Positions 42,352-49,108 of a DNA stretch of 49,108 bases are shown here, piece after piece. The translations under genes were made by a program, and so were the position numbers. The notes under the pieces are model-generated. The model had not been told where the DNA came from. It searched no databases and saw only the letters and a list, made by a program, of their open reading frames with translations. The number at the start of each line of letters is the position of its first letter. Position 1 is the stretch's first letter. Source of the DNA: Bacteroidales bacterium (GTDB lineage Bacteria; Bacteroidota; Bacteroidia; Bacteroidales; P3); NCBI GenBank assembly GCA_030523765.1, contig JAUNHX010000016.1, positions 1 to 49,108 of the forward strand, in the 5' to 3' direction.

Positions 42352-44826
42352 TTACTTCTTACGTTGTTTAACCACACGGCTACTCTTCTTTTCCTCTTTT
42401 GGTTCGTTGTTGTCTACGCAAACAATAGGCACCACTTCGCTCATTTCGTGAATATAAATAAAGTCGAGTCCTTCTATATAGGAAGAAGGAATCTCTTCTA
42501 TATCACGTTGGTTCTCGTGCGATAACACGATATGCTTCACTCCTGCAGCTTTGGCTGCTAGTATCTTCTCTCTAATACCACCTACAGCAGTTACCTGTCC
42601 ACGAAGGGTTATTTCGCCTGTCATTGCATAATCGGAACGTATTGCCTTTCTGGTTAGTATGGAATACATAGCTGTAAACATGGTGATTCCGGCTGAAGGA
42701 CCATCTTTCGGTGTAGCTCCTTCGGGTACGTGAACGTGGATGTTGATTTCATCCAACATCGTGGCATCAACCTCTAACTGTTCGCAATGCGCTTTGATAT
42801 ATTCGAAGGCTAAGGTAGCCGATTCTTTCATCACGTCGCCTAGGTTGCCCGTCATCGTTAAGGTGCCTTTGCCTTTGGCTTTCGAGGCCTCAACGAAAAG
42901 GATCTCTCCTCCTACTTGGGTCCAAGCCAATCCTGTAACAACACCTACTCGTGGTGACAACCCCTCTACAGAGTCGTGACGGATGGGTAATCCCAAAATC
43001 TTTCGCAACTCATCCCCTTTCACAGCCGCTTTTACTTTCTCACCACTCACCATCTGCACTGCTTTATGTCGTATCACTTTGGCAATAGTGTGATCCAGCT
43101 GTCGTACACCTGCTTCGCGCGTGTATTCATTAATAATCTGTTGTAGCACAGCATCACTGAAGGTGAATTTTCTTGAGGTCAGCCCTAACTCTTTCATCTG
43201 ACGAGGAATAATATAGCGTTTGGCTATCTCCAGTTTCTCCTCCATAACGTAGCCCGATAGGTTGATGATCTCCATGCGGTCTAGCAACGGACGTTGTATG
43301 GAATTCAGATCGTTGGCTGTTGCAATGAACATTACGTGCGAAAGGTCGTAGTCGAAATCAAGGAAGTTATCGTGGAATGCGTTGTTCTGCTCTGGATCGA
43401 GTACCTCAAGCAACGCACTAGTGGGGTCACCATTATGGGTTTGCGTCTGTACTTTGTCAATCTCATCGAGCACAAACACGGGATTCCTTGTGCCTGCACG
43501 TTTTATGTTTTGAATAATACGACCCGGCATAGCGCTGACGTAGGTGCGACGATGTCCTCGAATCTCCGATTCGTCGTTCACACCGCCTAACGCTACTCGT
43601 ACATATTTTCTTCCCAACGCACGAGCTATCGATTTGCCCAACGAGGTCTTACCTGTACCCGGAGGACCCACCAAGCAGAGGATGGGCGATTTGAAGTCGT
43701 GTTTCAGATTCAGTACTGCAAGATATTCTATGATGCGCTCTTTCACCTTTTCGAGTCCAAAGTGGTCTTGGTCAAGGATCATGCGGGCATGATTGATGTC
43801 AAGGTTGTCGTACGTTTTTGCATCCCAAGGCAGGTCTAGGAATAGTTTCAGATAGCCCAACTGTATTGTATATTCGGGCTGTTGGGGATTGATTCGCGAC
43901 AGCTTGTTGAGTTCGGCATTGAAATAATCTAATACTTTGTTACTCCAATCTTTCTTATAGGAACGACTTCTAAGTTGATCGATGTCTTGCTGCACTATAC
44001 CGCCTCCCAACTCTTTCTGAATCACATTCATCTGTTGGTTAAGCATGTATTCTCGTTGCTGCCTATCCATCTCCCTACGGGTCTTGGATTCAATCTCTTC
44101 TACTACCTTTAATTCGGCCAAACGTCCATCGAAATGATCTAGCAGCAAATCGAGTCGTTTCTGGAGGTTGGATTCTGTTAACCATTGTTGCTTCTTATTA
44201 ATCGATGCCGTAGTGTGGCAGCATAAGAAGTTGAGCAGCACCTTCCCTTTCAACCCTTTCAGGCTGGGAGTGGGGCGTTTTTCGGGTCCTTTGCTCACAA
44301 TGGTGGCTTTCTGTCGCAGTTCCGCCATTTTGGCTACTACTTCGCGTCCATGAAAACTATCGCTTTCTTCCTCAATCAGTTGTTTTATCGTTCCTAACAA
44401 AAAGGGCTCTTTCTGTTGGATCGAGGCCAACTCGAATGTTTCCTTTCCCTCTATCACCACCATCAAATCCTTATTGTCATCGGTATCAATAATGTGGACT
44501 ACACGTCCAATGCATCCTATCTGGTACACATCGTCGATCGATGAGGGATTCTCGGTGTCTTCACGTTGTGCCACTACGCCTATCAGCAAGTTCTTGCGGT
44601 TGACCATTTTAAGCAATCGTTGTGAACTTTTGCGGGTAGCGGTAATGGGTAGTATGGTGTCGGGGAAAAGAACATTATCGCGGAGCGGAAGGATGGGTAT
44701 AAGTGTCTTATCGTCTAAATCTTCGATATTGGAAACAGGTTCATGCCATTCGTTATCAGATAACGAATCTTGTTTGGCCTGCGCTTTGGCAGAATCAAAG
44801 AGTTGGTCTATAGGATGTTCGTACAT
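42352..44826 (-). CDS. lon: ATP-dependent Lon protease
   Basis: Cytoplasmic AAA+ protease for damaged and regulatory proteins. The 824-residue protein has the N-terminal LON substrate domain (LPLRDNVLFPDTILPI), Walker A GPPGTGKTS (about 387-395), VFVLDEID, and the catalytic dyad Ser711 (DGPSAGIT) and Lys754 (GIREKILAAK), with the same 43-residue spacing as E. coli Lon. The C-terminal tail is Lys/Arg-rich. It is followed 44 bp later by the PD40/OmpA gene. No standard -7 promoter is visible in 44827-45036, and MITE copy 3 lies 210 bp upstream. Confidence 0.97.
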   Translation of the reverse strand: MYEHPIDQLFDSAKAQAKQDSLSDNEWHEPVSNIEDLDDKTLIPILPLRDNVLFPDTILPITATRKSSQRLLKMVNRKNLLIGVVAQREDTENPSSIDDVYQIGCIGRVVHIIDTDDNKDLMVVIEGKETFELASIQQKEPFLLGTIKQLIEEESDSFHGREVVAKMAELRQKATIVSKGPEKRPTPSLKGLKGKVLLNFLCCHTTASINKKQQWLTESNLQKRLDLLLDHFDGRLAELKVVEEIESKTRREMDRQQREYMLNQQMNVIQKELGGGIVQQDIDQLRSRSYKKDWSNKVLDYFNAELNKLSRINPQQPEYTIQLGYLKLFLDLPWDAKTYDNLDINHARMILDQDHFGLEKVKERIIEYLAVLNLKHDFKSPILCLVGPPGTGKTSLGKSIARALGRKYVRVALGGVNDESEIRGHRRTYVSAMPGRIIQNIKRAGTRNPVFVLDEIDKVQTQTHNGDPTSALLEVLDPEQNNAFHDNFLDFDYDLSHVMFIATANDLNSIQRPLLDRMEIINLSGYVMEEKLEIAKRYIIPRQMKELGLTSRKFTFSDAVLQQIINEYTREAGVRQLDHTIAKVIRHKAVQMVSGEKVKAAVKGDELRKILGLPIRHDSVEGLSPRVGVVTGLAWTQVGGEILFVEASKAKGKGTLTMTGNLGDVMKESATLAFEYIKAHCEQLEVDATMLDEINIHVHVPEGATPKDGPSAGITMFTAMYSILTRKAIRSDYAMTGEITLRGQVTAVGGIREKILAAKAAGVKHIVLSHENQRDIEEIPSSYIEGLDFIYIHEMSEVVPIVCVDNNEPKEEKKSSRVVKQRKK

Positions 44827-45036
44827 ATGGTATATTCAGTATTATTTAATAATGGTACCGCATCTGCATGCGAAAACAGTCTTCTTATACGTCAGAATGG
44901 CGAAAAAGTTCCATTTTACTCATGCTAAAAGCAGCTGAAAAAACGGTTGTTTCTCTGAGGCTAACAGTCAGTTTGTTGTGCTGTGTTTGCCTAATGGTTT
45001 TTCACTTTGATGAGGGGCCTATCGTATTTCTCTTCA
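44827..45036. other. lon upstream region
   Basis: About 210 bp between the lon start and MITE copy 3. No TAnnTTTG element, hairpin or small gene is recognised here on the minus strand. Confidence 0.4.
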
Positions 45037-45227
45037 GGTAACCTCTAAAAATTGCTTCAATGTGATTTTGGAGAAGATTTATAGCAGATTGCTCCGTTGA
45101 ACGAAGGAGTATAGCGGGCTATATGACTGAGTGAAACTGAGCAAGATGCATAAATCAATCCAAAAGCACTGAAAGTATGGTTATTATTATTCCTTTTCAT
45201 ACGTGGAATTTTTAGAGGTTACCTTCA
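45033..45227. mobile_element. MITE copy 3 (187 bp) with TTCA target duplication
   Basis: The element spans 45037-45223, flanked by TTCA at 45033-45036 and 45224-45227. The ends are GGTAACCTCTAAAAATT in inverted orientation, and the sequence matches copy 2 over its full length. It sits between lon and the rpmE terminator in non-coding DNA. Confidence 0.93.
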
Positions 45228-45310
45228 ATAGTCACCCCTATCGTAGCTGTTGTTATTTTGTTATATTCTATTAAGGTTCCTGTCTAGTAACGCTCTCTTG
45301 GAGTTTGGGC

Positions 45311-45346
45311 AAAAAAAAGAGCCCTCTAGAAAAGGCTCTTTTTTCT
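45311..45346. terminator. Terminator of rpmE
   Basis: AAAAGAGCC (45315-45323) pairs with GGCTCTTTT (45334-45342), with T runs on both strands. On the minus strand it ends the L31 transcript. Confidence 0.88.
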
Positions 45347-45383
45347 AACATTTTAATCTAAAACAAATTACGAATTGTCTTTA

Positions 45384-45641
45384 TTATTTCTTGGAATATC
45401 TCTTGTACTTGCTCATGAACTTATCAACACGTCCAGCAGTGTCAACGAGTTTCAACTGACCCGTATAGAAGGGGTGAGAAGTATTGGAGATTTCGAGTTT
45501 TACTACAGGATATTCATTACCATCGGTGTAGGTAACGGTTTCTTTGGTTGCTGCGCAGCTCTTGGTCAGGATCATGTTACCATTCGACATGTCTTTGAAT
45601 ACGACCATGCGGTAGTTCGAGGGATGGATTCCTTTTTTCAT
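45384..45641 (-). CDS. rpmE: 50S ribosomal protein L31 type B
   Basis: An 85-residue ribosomal protein of the large subunit. MKKGIHPSNYRMVVFKDM and SNTSHPFYTGQLKLVDTAGRVDKFMSKYK are diagnostic of L31. It lacks the CxxC zinc ligands, so it is the zinc-free type B (longer) form. It is a single-gene unit with a clear promoter (45716-45748) and terminator (45311-45346). Confidence 0.97.
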   Translation of the reverse strand: MKKGIHPSNYRMVVFKDMSNGNMILTKSCAATKETVTYTDGNEYPVVKLEISNTSHPFYTGQLKLVDTAGRVDKFMSKYKRYSKK

Positions 45642-45715
45642 TTTATTTCTTTTTTGCCGTTTAAAACAGTGGTTTTACAAACGATTTTTATACTTTATTT
45701 TTAATTTTTGAAAGT

Positions 45716-45748
45716 GCAAAAGTACTCACTTTTTTTATTCTGACCAAA
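45716..45748 (-). promoter_or_regulatory. Promoter of rpmE (best match in window)
   Basis: On the minus strand TTTG (complement of 45745-45748), 20 nt spacer and TACTTTTGC (complement of 45716-45724) give a full consensus -33/-7 pair. The start would lie near 45711, about 70 nt before the ATG. Confidence 0.85.
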
Positions 45749-45883
45749 TAAATTTTCCTTTCTTCGGTCAGGATACTACTTATTATATTGTAATATAACT
45801 ATTTGCAAAGATTCGATTTTCTTTATCGCACTATTCTAAAGCGCTCTCTTTTTTATAAAACTCACCCCTTATTTTTAGAAATT

Positions 45884-45927
45884 AGGTTAGAGTTATGTTA
45901 GAGTTAAGTTAGACTTAGGTTAGCGTT
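45884..45927. repeat. Four 11-bp tandem repeats A(G/T/A)GTTAGNGTT
   Basis: Units AGGTTAGAGTT, ATGTTAGAGTT, AAGTTAGACTT and AGGTTAGCGTT abut at 11-bp period over 45884-45927. They match the array at 28869-28901 in unit and period, and the last unit is identical to that of the other array. The site lies between rpmE and the YD-repeat gene. Confidence 0.85.
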
Positions 45928-45964
45928 GAAAAAGGGTGGACTCTATGCATTCATTTCTTCCAAA

Positions 45965-46729
45965 TCAATCCTCCTCATAATATTCAATGGTTCGACTAGT
46001 GCTCTCTTGGAGCGTAGCAGTCTCGCCTTGAATACGATAGGTGCGGCGTTCTGTCCAGTTGCCTATCTCGTCAAAGGTGTAGATATGGAACAATTGTTGT
46101 GTAGTACGATTCAGATAACAACTCTCTTTTGTCATCTCGTTGCCATCAGCATCATAACGATAATTCACGTGATTCTGATAGCGATCATGTGAGCCTGTAT
46201 GTGTGATGGTCGATACTCTGCCGTGATGGTCATAAACATAAGCTTGTGCACTCAGCAAGGTGTCTTGTTCATCATAGAGGGCTGTCCGGATTATCTTGCC
46301 GTTCTTGTCGTAGGTAGTCACCATATGGTCATTGATCGAATCGGTAATCACCATCACATCGGCAGTCACCGTTCTATCCTTTTTATTATAGGTGTATTCT
46401 GTTACAGCCAGCAGTTCGTTAGTGCCCATCTGCGAACGGGTGTCTTTCACCAAGTGGTTCTTCTTGTCGTAGGTATATTGTACCATCAGCGTGGCTTTGC
46501 CCATCGTATCGCACACAAACAGTTGATCCAGAAATCCATTGGTATGGAAACGTTGCATCGTGGGCTGTCCTATCATGCGCCCATGTGTGCCTCGGGTAAA
46601 GGTGCTTACGGTTTTAACGTGTCCCTTAAGGTTCATCAACTCCACATCGGGACGAATTATTTGTGCTTGAGCACCAATACAAACCGACAGCATAAGTGCC
46701 GAAACCAAGAGTAGTTTAGTTGTTTTCAT
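45965..46729 (-). CDS. Secreted YD/RHS-repeat-like protein
   Basis: A 254-residue exported protein with a signal peptide (about 1-22, ending GAQAQ) and successive YD-repeat-like strands: VQYTYDKKNHLVKD, TEYTYNKKDRTVTAD, MVTTYDKNGKIIRTALYDEQD, YVYDHHGRVSTIT, VNYRYDADGNEMTKES and YTFDEIGNWTERR. YD repeats usually build sugar-binding or toxin-shell beta structures, but there is no toxin domain and the protein is short, so it is probably a periplasmic or surface protein of unknown task. It has its own minus-strand promoter. Confidence 0.85.
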   Translation of the reverse strand: MKTTKLLLVSALMLSVCIGAQAQIIRPDVELMNLKGHVKTVSTFTRGTHGRMIGQPTMQRFHTNGFLDQLFVCDTMGKATLMVQYTYDKKNHLVKDTRSQMGTNELLAVTEYTYNKKDRTVTADVMVITDSINDHMVTTYDKNGKIIRTALYDEQDTLLSAQAYVYDHHGRVSTITHTGSHDRYQNHVNYRYDADGNEMTKESCYLNRTTQQLFHIYTFDEIGNWTERRTYRIQGETATLQESTSRTIEYYEED

Positions 46730-47056
46730 ATTTCTATAGTTTTTTCTAAGTTAAGATGGTTGTCTATCTTGTTTTCAATCTGCAAAGATAACATTTTTTG
46801 TCTATTGGAATAAAAAAAAGTACAAACCCATCATCGTCTACCTCTCTTTTCTGTCGTTCAATCAAATGGTTGAGTTACAAAAAAAAGAATCTGATTTTAT
46901 TTTTTTTAACAATGAAGGGTGCAACTTTTTACCTCGCCCGAACGTCTTACTATATAAAAATATGAATCAATGACTAAAGAATACGCTATTATTTCGCCAC
47001 AGCTATATAATATTGTATCGTTTTTCTCGTTTATAAATAAAAATATTTAAGATAAT
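46730..47056. other. Divergent intergenic region
   Basis: 327 bp between the YD-repeat and DUF4369 genes. It is AT-rich, with a minus-strand promoter at 46782-46790 and otherwise no supported element. No good promoter was found for the plus-strand gene. Confidence 0.4.
46782..46790 (-). promoter_or_regulatory. -7 element of YD-repeat gene
   Basis: On the minus strand TATCTTTGC matches the Bacteroidetes -7 element, giving a leader of about 48 nt before the ATG. The -33 box is unclear. Confidence 0.6.
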
Positions 47057-48517
47057 ATGACCTACTCGAATCGTAAGAACATCTATCGTACCACTCTCAT
47101 TTGCTGCATGCTATCGTTCATGCTGGCCTCTTTCTCTCCCTTAAGCTACGCATCGAAGAAAGACCCCAAGAAGGGGTACCGCATCTCGCTCACCATCAAG
47201 GGGGGTAAAGATACAGTCATGTATATGGGCAACTACTATGTAGGGAAGACCTATGCTACCGATACTGCTCGTATCAATAAAAAAGGACAGTTTGTATTCG
47301 AAAATCAGGATCGGCAACTTCTCCCAGGACTCTATTTCTTCACCAACCCGCAAGGTCGCTATGTCGAGTTTGTAGTTCATAATGAAGAGCCTTTCTTCGC
47401 TTTCGAGACCGAAAACAACAACTGGACGGCCAATATGAAGGTCAAAGGATCGCACGAAAACGATATCTTTTTCCTCTACAATAGCTATCGTGCCTCCATC
47501 TATGGCACCGTCGATTCGGCCTACAACGTCTATCAGAAGGAGGGAAAATCGGAGGCTGAGTTCAATGCTTTCCGCGATGAGAATCTCCGTATCCTCGATA
47601 GCATCGAAAGGGCTATGGTCGATACCTATCCTAAAACGATGGTCTCTCTGTTAATCAATGCTCGTCACGAGCCCTTTGTACCCAACAATAGCGATATGAC
47701 CGAATATGATCGTTTTATCTATTATATTGATCATTATTTTGATAATACCGACCTCACCGACGATGCACTCGTTCGTACCCCCGATGCTATTTTCCATAAG
47801 CGTTTCGTAAACTATTTCGATTCCTACCTTCATGGTGCCGAGGCCGAGATGATTTGTCGCTATGCCGATACGCTCATCGAGAAGGCTCGCCCCTCCAAGG
47901 AGGTCTTCAAGTATCTAGTTCATACTATCACAGAGAAATATCTCCAAACCAATATCATGGGCTACGATGCTGTCTATGTTCATCTTATCAAACGCTATTA
48001 TGCTACGGGCAAGGCCTATTGGTCGTCTCCTTCCGTTATCGATGAGAATGTCAAACGGGCCGAAACATGGGAACGTCTCCTCATCGGCAAGGAAGCTCCC
48101 GATCTCTTTATGCGCGACGATAATGGACTCGCTTATCAGCTCCACAAGATGCCTGGGAAATATAAACTCCTCATCTTCTGGTCTCCCTCTTGTGGACATT
48201 GTAAAACCATGATCCCTGAACTCTATAAGACTTGGGTGGAGATGCGCGACAAATACCAGATGTCGGCCTACGCTGTCCTCAGCGAACCCGATGACCACAA
48301 TCGTCCTCTTTGGCGCAAAATGATTAAGGAGAAAGGCCTCACCGAATGGGTCAATGTCGATGGAGGCGAAGCCAATATCGATTGGCACGAGGTCTATGAT
48401 GTCATCACCACACCCCAGATCTACCTCCTCGATCAAGACAACAAGATTGTAGCAAAGAAACTCAATGCTGAACTTCTTGTCCAAATCATGAATATCCTCG
48501 AAAAAGAGAAACAATAA
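47057..48517 (+). CDS. DUF4369/thioredoxin-like secreted protein
   Basis: A 486-residue exported protein. A signal peptide (about 1-33) is followed by an N-terminal DUF4369-type beta domain (about 38-130: ISLTIKGGKDTVMYMGNYYVGKTYATDTARINKKGQFVF), a helical DUF5106-like middle part, and a C-terminal redoxin (about 345-486) with the active-site pair Cys379 and Cys382 in WSPSCGHCKTMIP. These Bacteroidetes proteins are thought to be envelope thiol-disulfide exchange factors. The gene stands alone. Confidence 0.9.
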   Translation: MTYSNRKNIYRTTLICCMLSFMLASFSPLSYASKKDPKKGYRISLTIKGGKDTVMYMGNYYVGKTYATDTARINKKGQFVFENQDRQLLPGLYFFTNPQGRYVEFVVHNEEPFFAFETENNNWTANMKVKGSHENDIFFLYNSYRASIYGTVDSAYNVYQKEGKSEAEFNAFRDENLRILDSIERAMVDTYPKTMVSLLINARHEPFVPNNSDMTEYDRFIYYIDHYFDNTDLTDDALVRTPDAIFHKRFVNYFDSYLHGAEAEMICRYADTLIEKARPSKEVFKYLVHTITEKYLQTNIMGYDAVYVHLIKRYYATGKAYWSSPSVIDENVKRAETWERLLIGKEAPDLFMRDDNGLAYQLHKMPGKYKLLIFWSPSCGHCKTMIPELYKTWVEMRDKYQMSAYAVLSEPDDHNRPLWRKMIKEKGLTEWVNVDGGEANIDWHEVYDVITTPQIYLLDQDNKIVAKKLNAELLVQIMNILEKEKQ

Positions 48518-48582
48518 CCCTCTCTTCAACCCCTCTGACACACCCTCGAAGACACCAGAAATCAAAGAATAAGAAAAAAAAT

Positions 48583-48614
48583 TTTGCCAGTTTCAGAAAA
48601 GTGTGTACTTTTGC
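48583..48614 (+). promoter_or_regulatory. Promoter of tRNA-Leu
   Basis: TTTG (48583-48586), a 19-nt spacer and TACTTTTGC (48606-48614) match the Bacteroidetes -33/-7 consensus almost perfectly. The start would be about 47 nt before the tRNA. Confidence 0.85.
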
Positions 48615-48665
48615 AAACGCAAATGAGGGAAGAGTAACCCCTCTCCGATGCTCCAAGTCATTGAT

Positions 48666-48752
48666 GCCCAGGTGGCGGAATAGGTAGACGCGTCGGTCTC
48701 AAAAACCGATGAGGTAACACTCGTGCCGGTTCGATCCCGGCCCCGGGTACCA
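48666..48752 (+). tRNA. tRNA-Leu (CAA)
   Basis: An 87-nt class II tRNA with a long variable arm. The anticodon stem TCGGT/ACCGA holds the loop CTCAAAA with anticodon CAA. The T-arm carries GGTTCGATCCC, and the 3' end ACCA is encoded. The acceptor stem has one G-T pair and an A-C mismatch. It reads UUG leucine codons. A strong promoter and terminator flank it. Confidence 0.93.
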
Positions 48753-48761
48753 TCAAAAAAG

Positions 48762-48792
48762 AAACTCTCAACCCAGTTGAGAGTTTTTTTTT
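48762..48792 (+). terminator. Terminator of tRNA-Leu
   Basis: CTCTCAAC (48765-48772) and GTTGAGAG (48776-48783) form an 8-bp stem with a CCA loop, followed by nine T residues. Confidence 0.9.
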
Positions 48793-48821
48793 ACCCATTT
48801 TTTCTTTATAGTCCCTAATAT

Positions 48822-48850
48822 AGGTTAGAGTTTAGAGTTTAGAGTTTAAG
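48822..48850. repeat. Short tandem repeat GTTTAGA
   Basis: After TAGGTTAGAG the unit GTTTAGA/TTTAGAG repeats about three times at 7-bp period, followed by GTTTA variants (GTTTACTG, GTTTACAG, GTTTATAG). It is a degenerate AT-rich tandem tract with no coding role. Confidence 0.6.
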
Positions 48851-48884
48851 GTCAGTGTATCGTTTACTGTTTACAGTTTATAGT

Positions 48885-49108
48885 TTAAAACTACTGCAGG
48901 AAGCCTGCTGGAGGTTTCCCAGATGTCCCGGATCTTCCGGGCCCCAAGAATCCCACTTGCGTAGCCCAACCATGAACGTTCGCAACAGCCGAGAGGGATG
49001 CCGAGTTTACTCGAGCATGTCCGAGGCGCAAGAACGTCAAGCACGAAAGTGCTTAACGTTCTCGAAAGCCGAGCGAAGAGCCAAACGAGTTTGAGCTTTT
49101 CCGAGGCG
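48885..49108. repeat. Hairpin-rich GC repeat block cut by the window edge
   Basis: Successive stems occur here: GCAGG/CCTGC, CCCGGA/TCCGGG, and a 30-bp hairpin (49032-49061) in which GAACGT, a mismatch and AAGCAC pair with GTGCTT and ACGTTC around a GAAA tetraloop. CCGAGGCG occurs at 49021-49028 and again at 49101-49108, exactly 80 bp apart, so the block seems to continue past the edge as a tandem repeat. The open frame across 48855-49094 is composed of these repeats and is not called a gene. Confidence 0.6.

Noticed and set aside
48855..49094. 79-codon open frame at the right edge
   Set aside because: It is made from the GC-rich palindromic repeats and has no Shine-Dalgarno sequence or domain.
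1..49108. CRISPR arrays, prophage, complete IS elements, rRNA
   Set aside because: No spaced direct-repeat array, phage structural gene, transposase or rRNA sequence was recognised on either strand.

Overview
The window is chromosomal DNA from a Bacteroidota bacterium, most likely order Bacteroidales. The evidence is the repeated promoter -7 element TAnnTTTG (usually followed by C), typical of the Bacteroidetes primary sigma factor, weak Shine-Dalgarno sequences, a type IX secretion (T9SS) type B sorting domain, an AsmA-like giant protein, DUF4369/redoxin proteins, an L31 type B protein and family-typical gene pairs (pyrE with an SRPBCC gene, Nif3 with a C4 zinc-ribbon protein). The genus cannot be fixed from this sequence.

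Layout. 1-3.6 kb: pyrE and an SRPBCC gene (+), facing a GH25 lysozyme, a small lipoprotein and dapD (-). 3.9-6.0 kb: ExbB/TolQ, ExbD/TolR and a TonB-type energy transducer (+). 6.1-7.6 kb: an ECF sigma factor, a membrane protein in the anti-sigma position and a Spy/CpxP-like periplasmic protein. 7.9-9.8 kb: dnaK with an unusual upstream region and a run of five hairpins behind it. 10.2-15.1 kb: a short UvrA-like ATPase (-), diverging from a four-domain persulfide protein (CoA-disulfide-reductase, rhodanese, TusA, DsrE-like). 15.1-20.8 kb: a MITE, a GNAT, an ECF-transporter-S-like membrane protein, a 9-10 TM protein, a DUF3267 metallopeptidase, an EFR1 flavodoxin/ferredoxin and SstT. 20.8-25.1 kb: a long non-coding gap with a GC-rich structured element, an outer-membrane lipoprotein, an AraC regulator, a Ser/Thr-rich secreted protein and a thioredoxin. 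25.2-28.7 kb: hutH, a zinc-ribbon coiled-coil protein and a frame-split Nif3 gene (-). 29.2-34.6 kb: a SUMF1-domain protein, hpt, a lipocalin-like lipoprotein and an AsmA-family protein (+). 34.7-45.6 kb: aldehyde dehydrogenase, flippase, a T9SS type B cargo protein, a PD40/OmpA protein, lon and L31 (-), with two more MITE copies. 45.9-49.1 kb: a YD-repeat protein, a DUF4369/thioredoxin protein, tRNA-Leu(CAA) and a hairpin-rich repeat cut by the window edge.

The most notable non-genic content is a 187-bp MITE present in three nearly identical copies, each with a clean 4-bp target duplication and terminal inverted repeats beginning GGTAACCTCTAAAAATT. Other unexplained structures are an 11-bp-period tandem repeat at two loci, a bounded GC-rich inverted-repeat element near 21.2-21.3 kb, a palindrome plus sigma-54-like element upstream of dnaK, and structured repeats after dnaK and at the right edge. 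No CRISPR array, prophage, rRNA or complete insertion sequence was seen. Functional themes are envelope energy coupling and stress response, sulfur/thiol chemistry, cell-surface secretion (T9SS), and housekeeping nucleotide and lysine synthesis.
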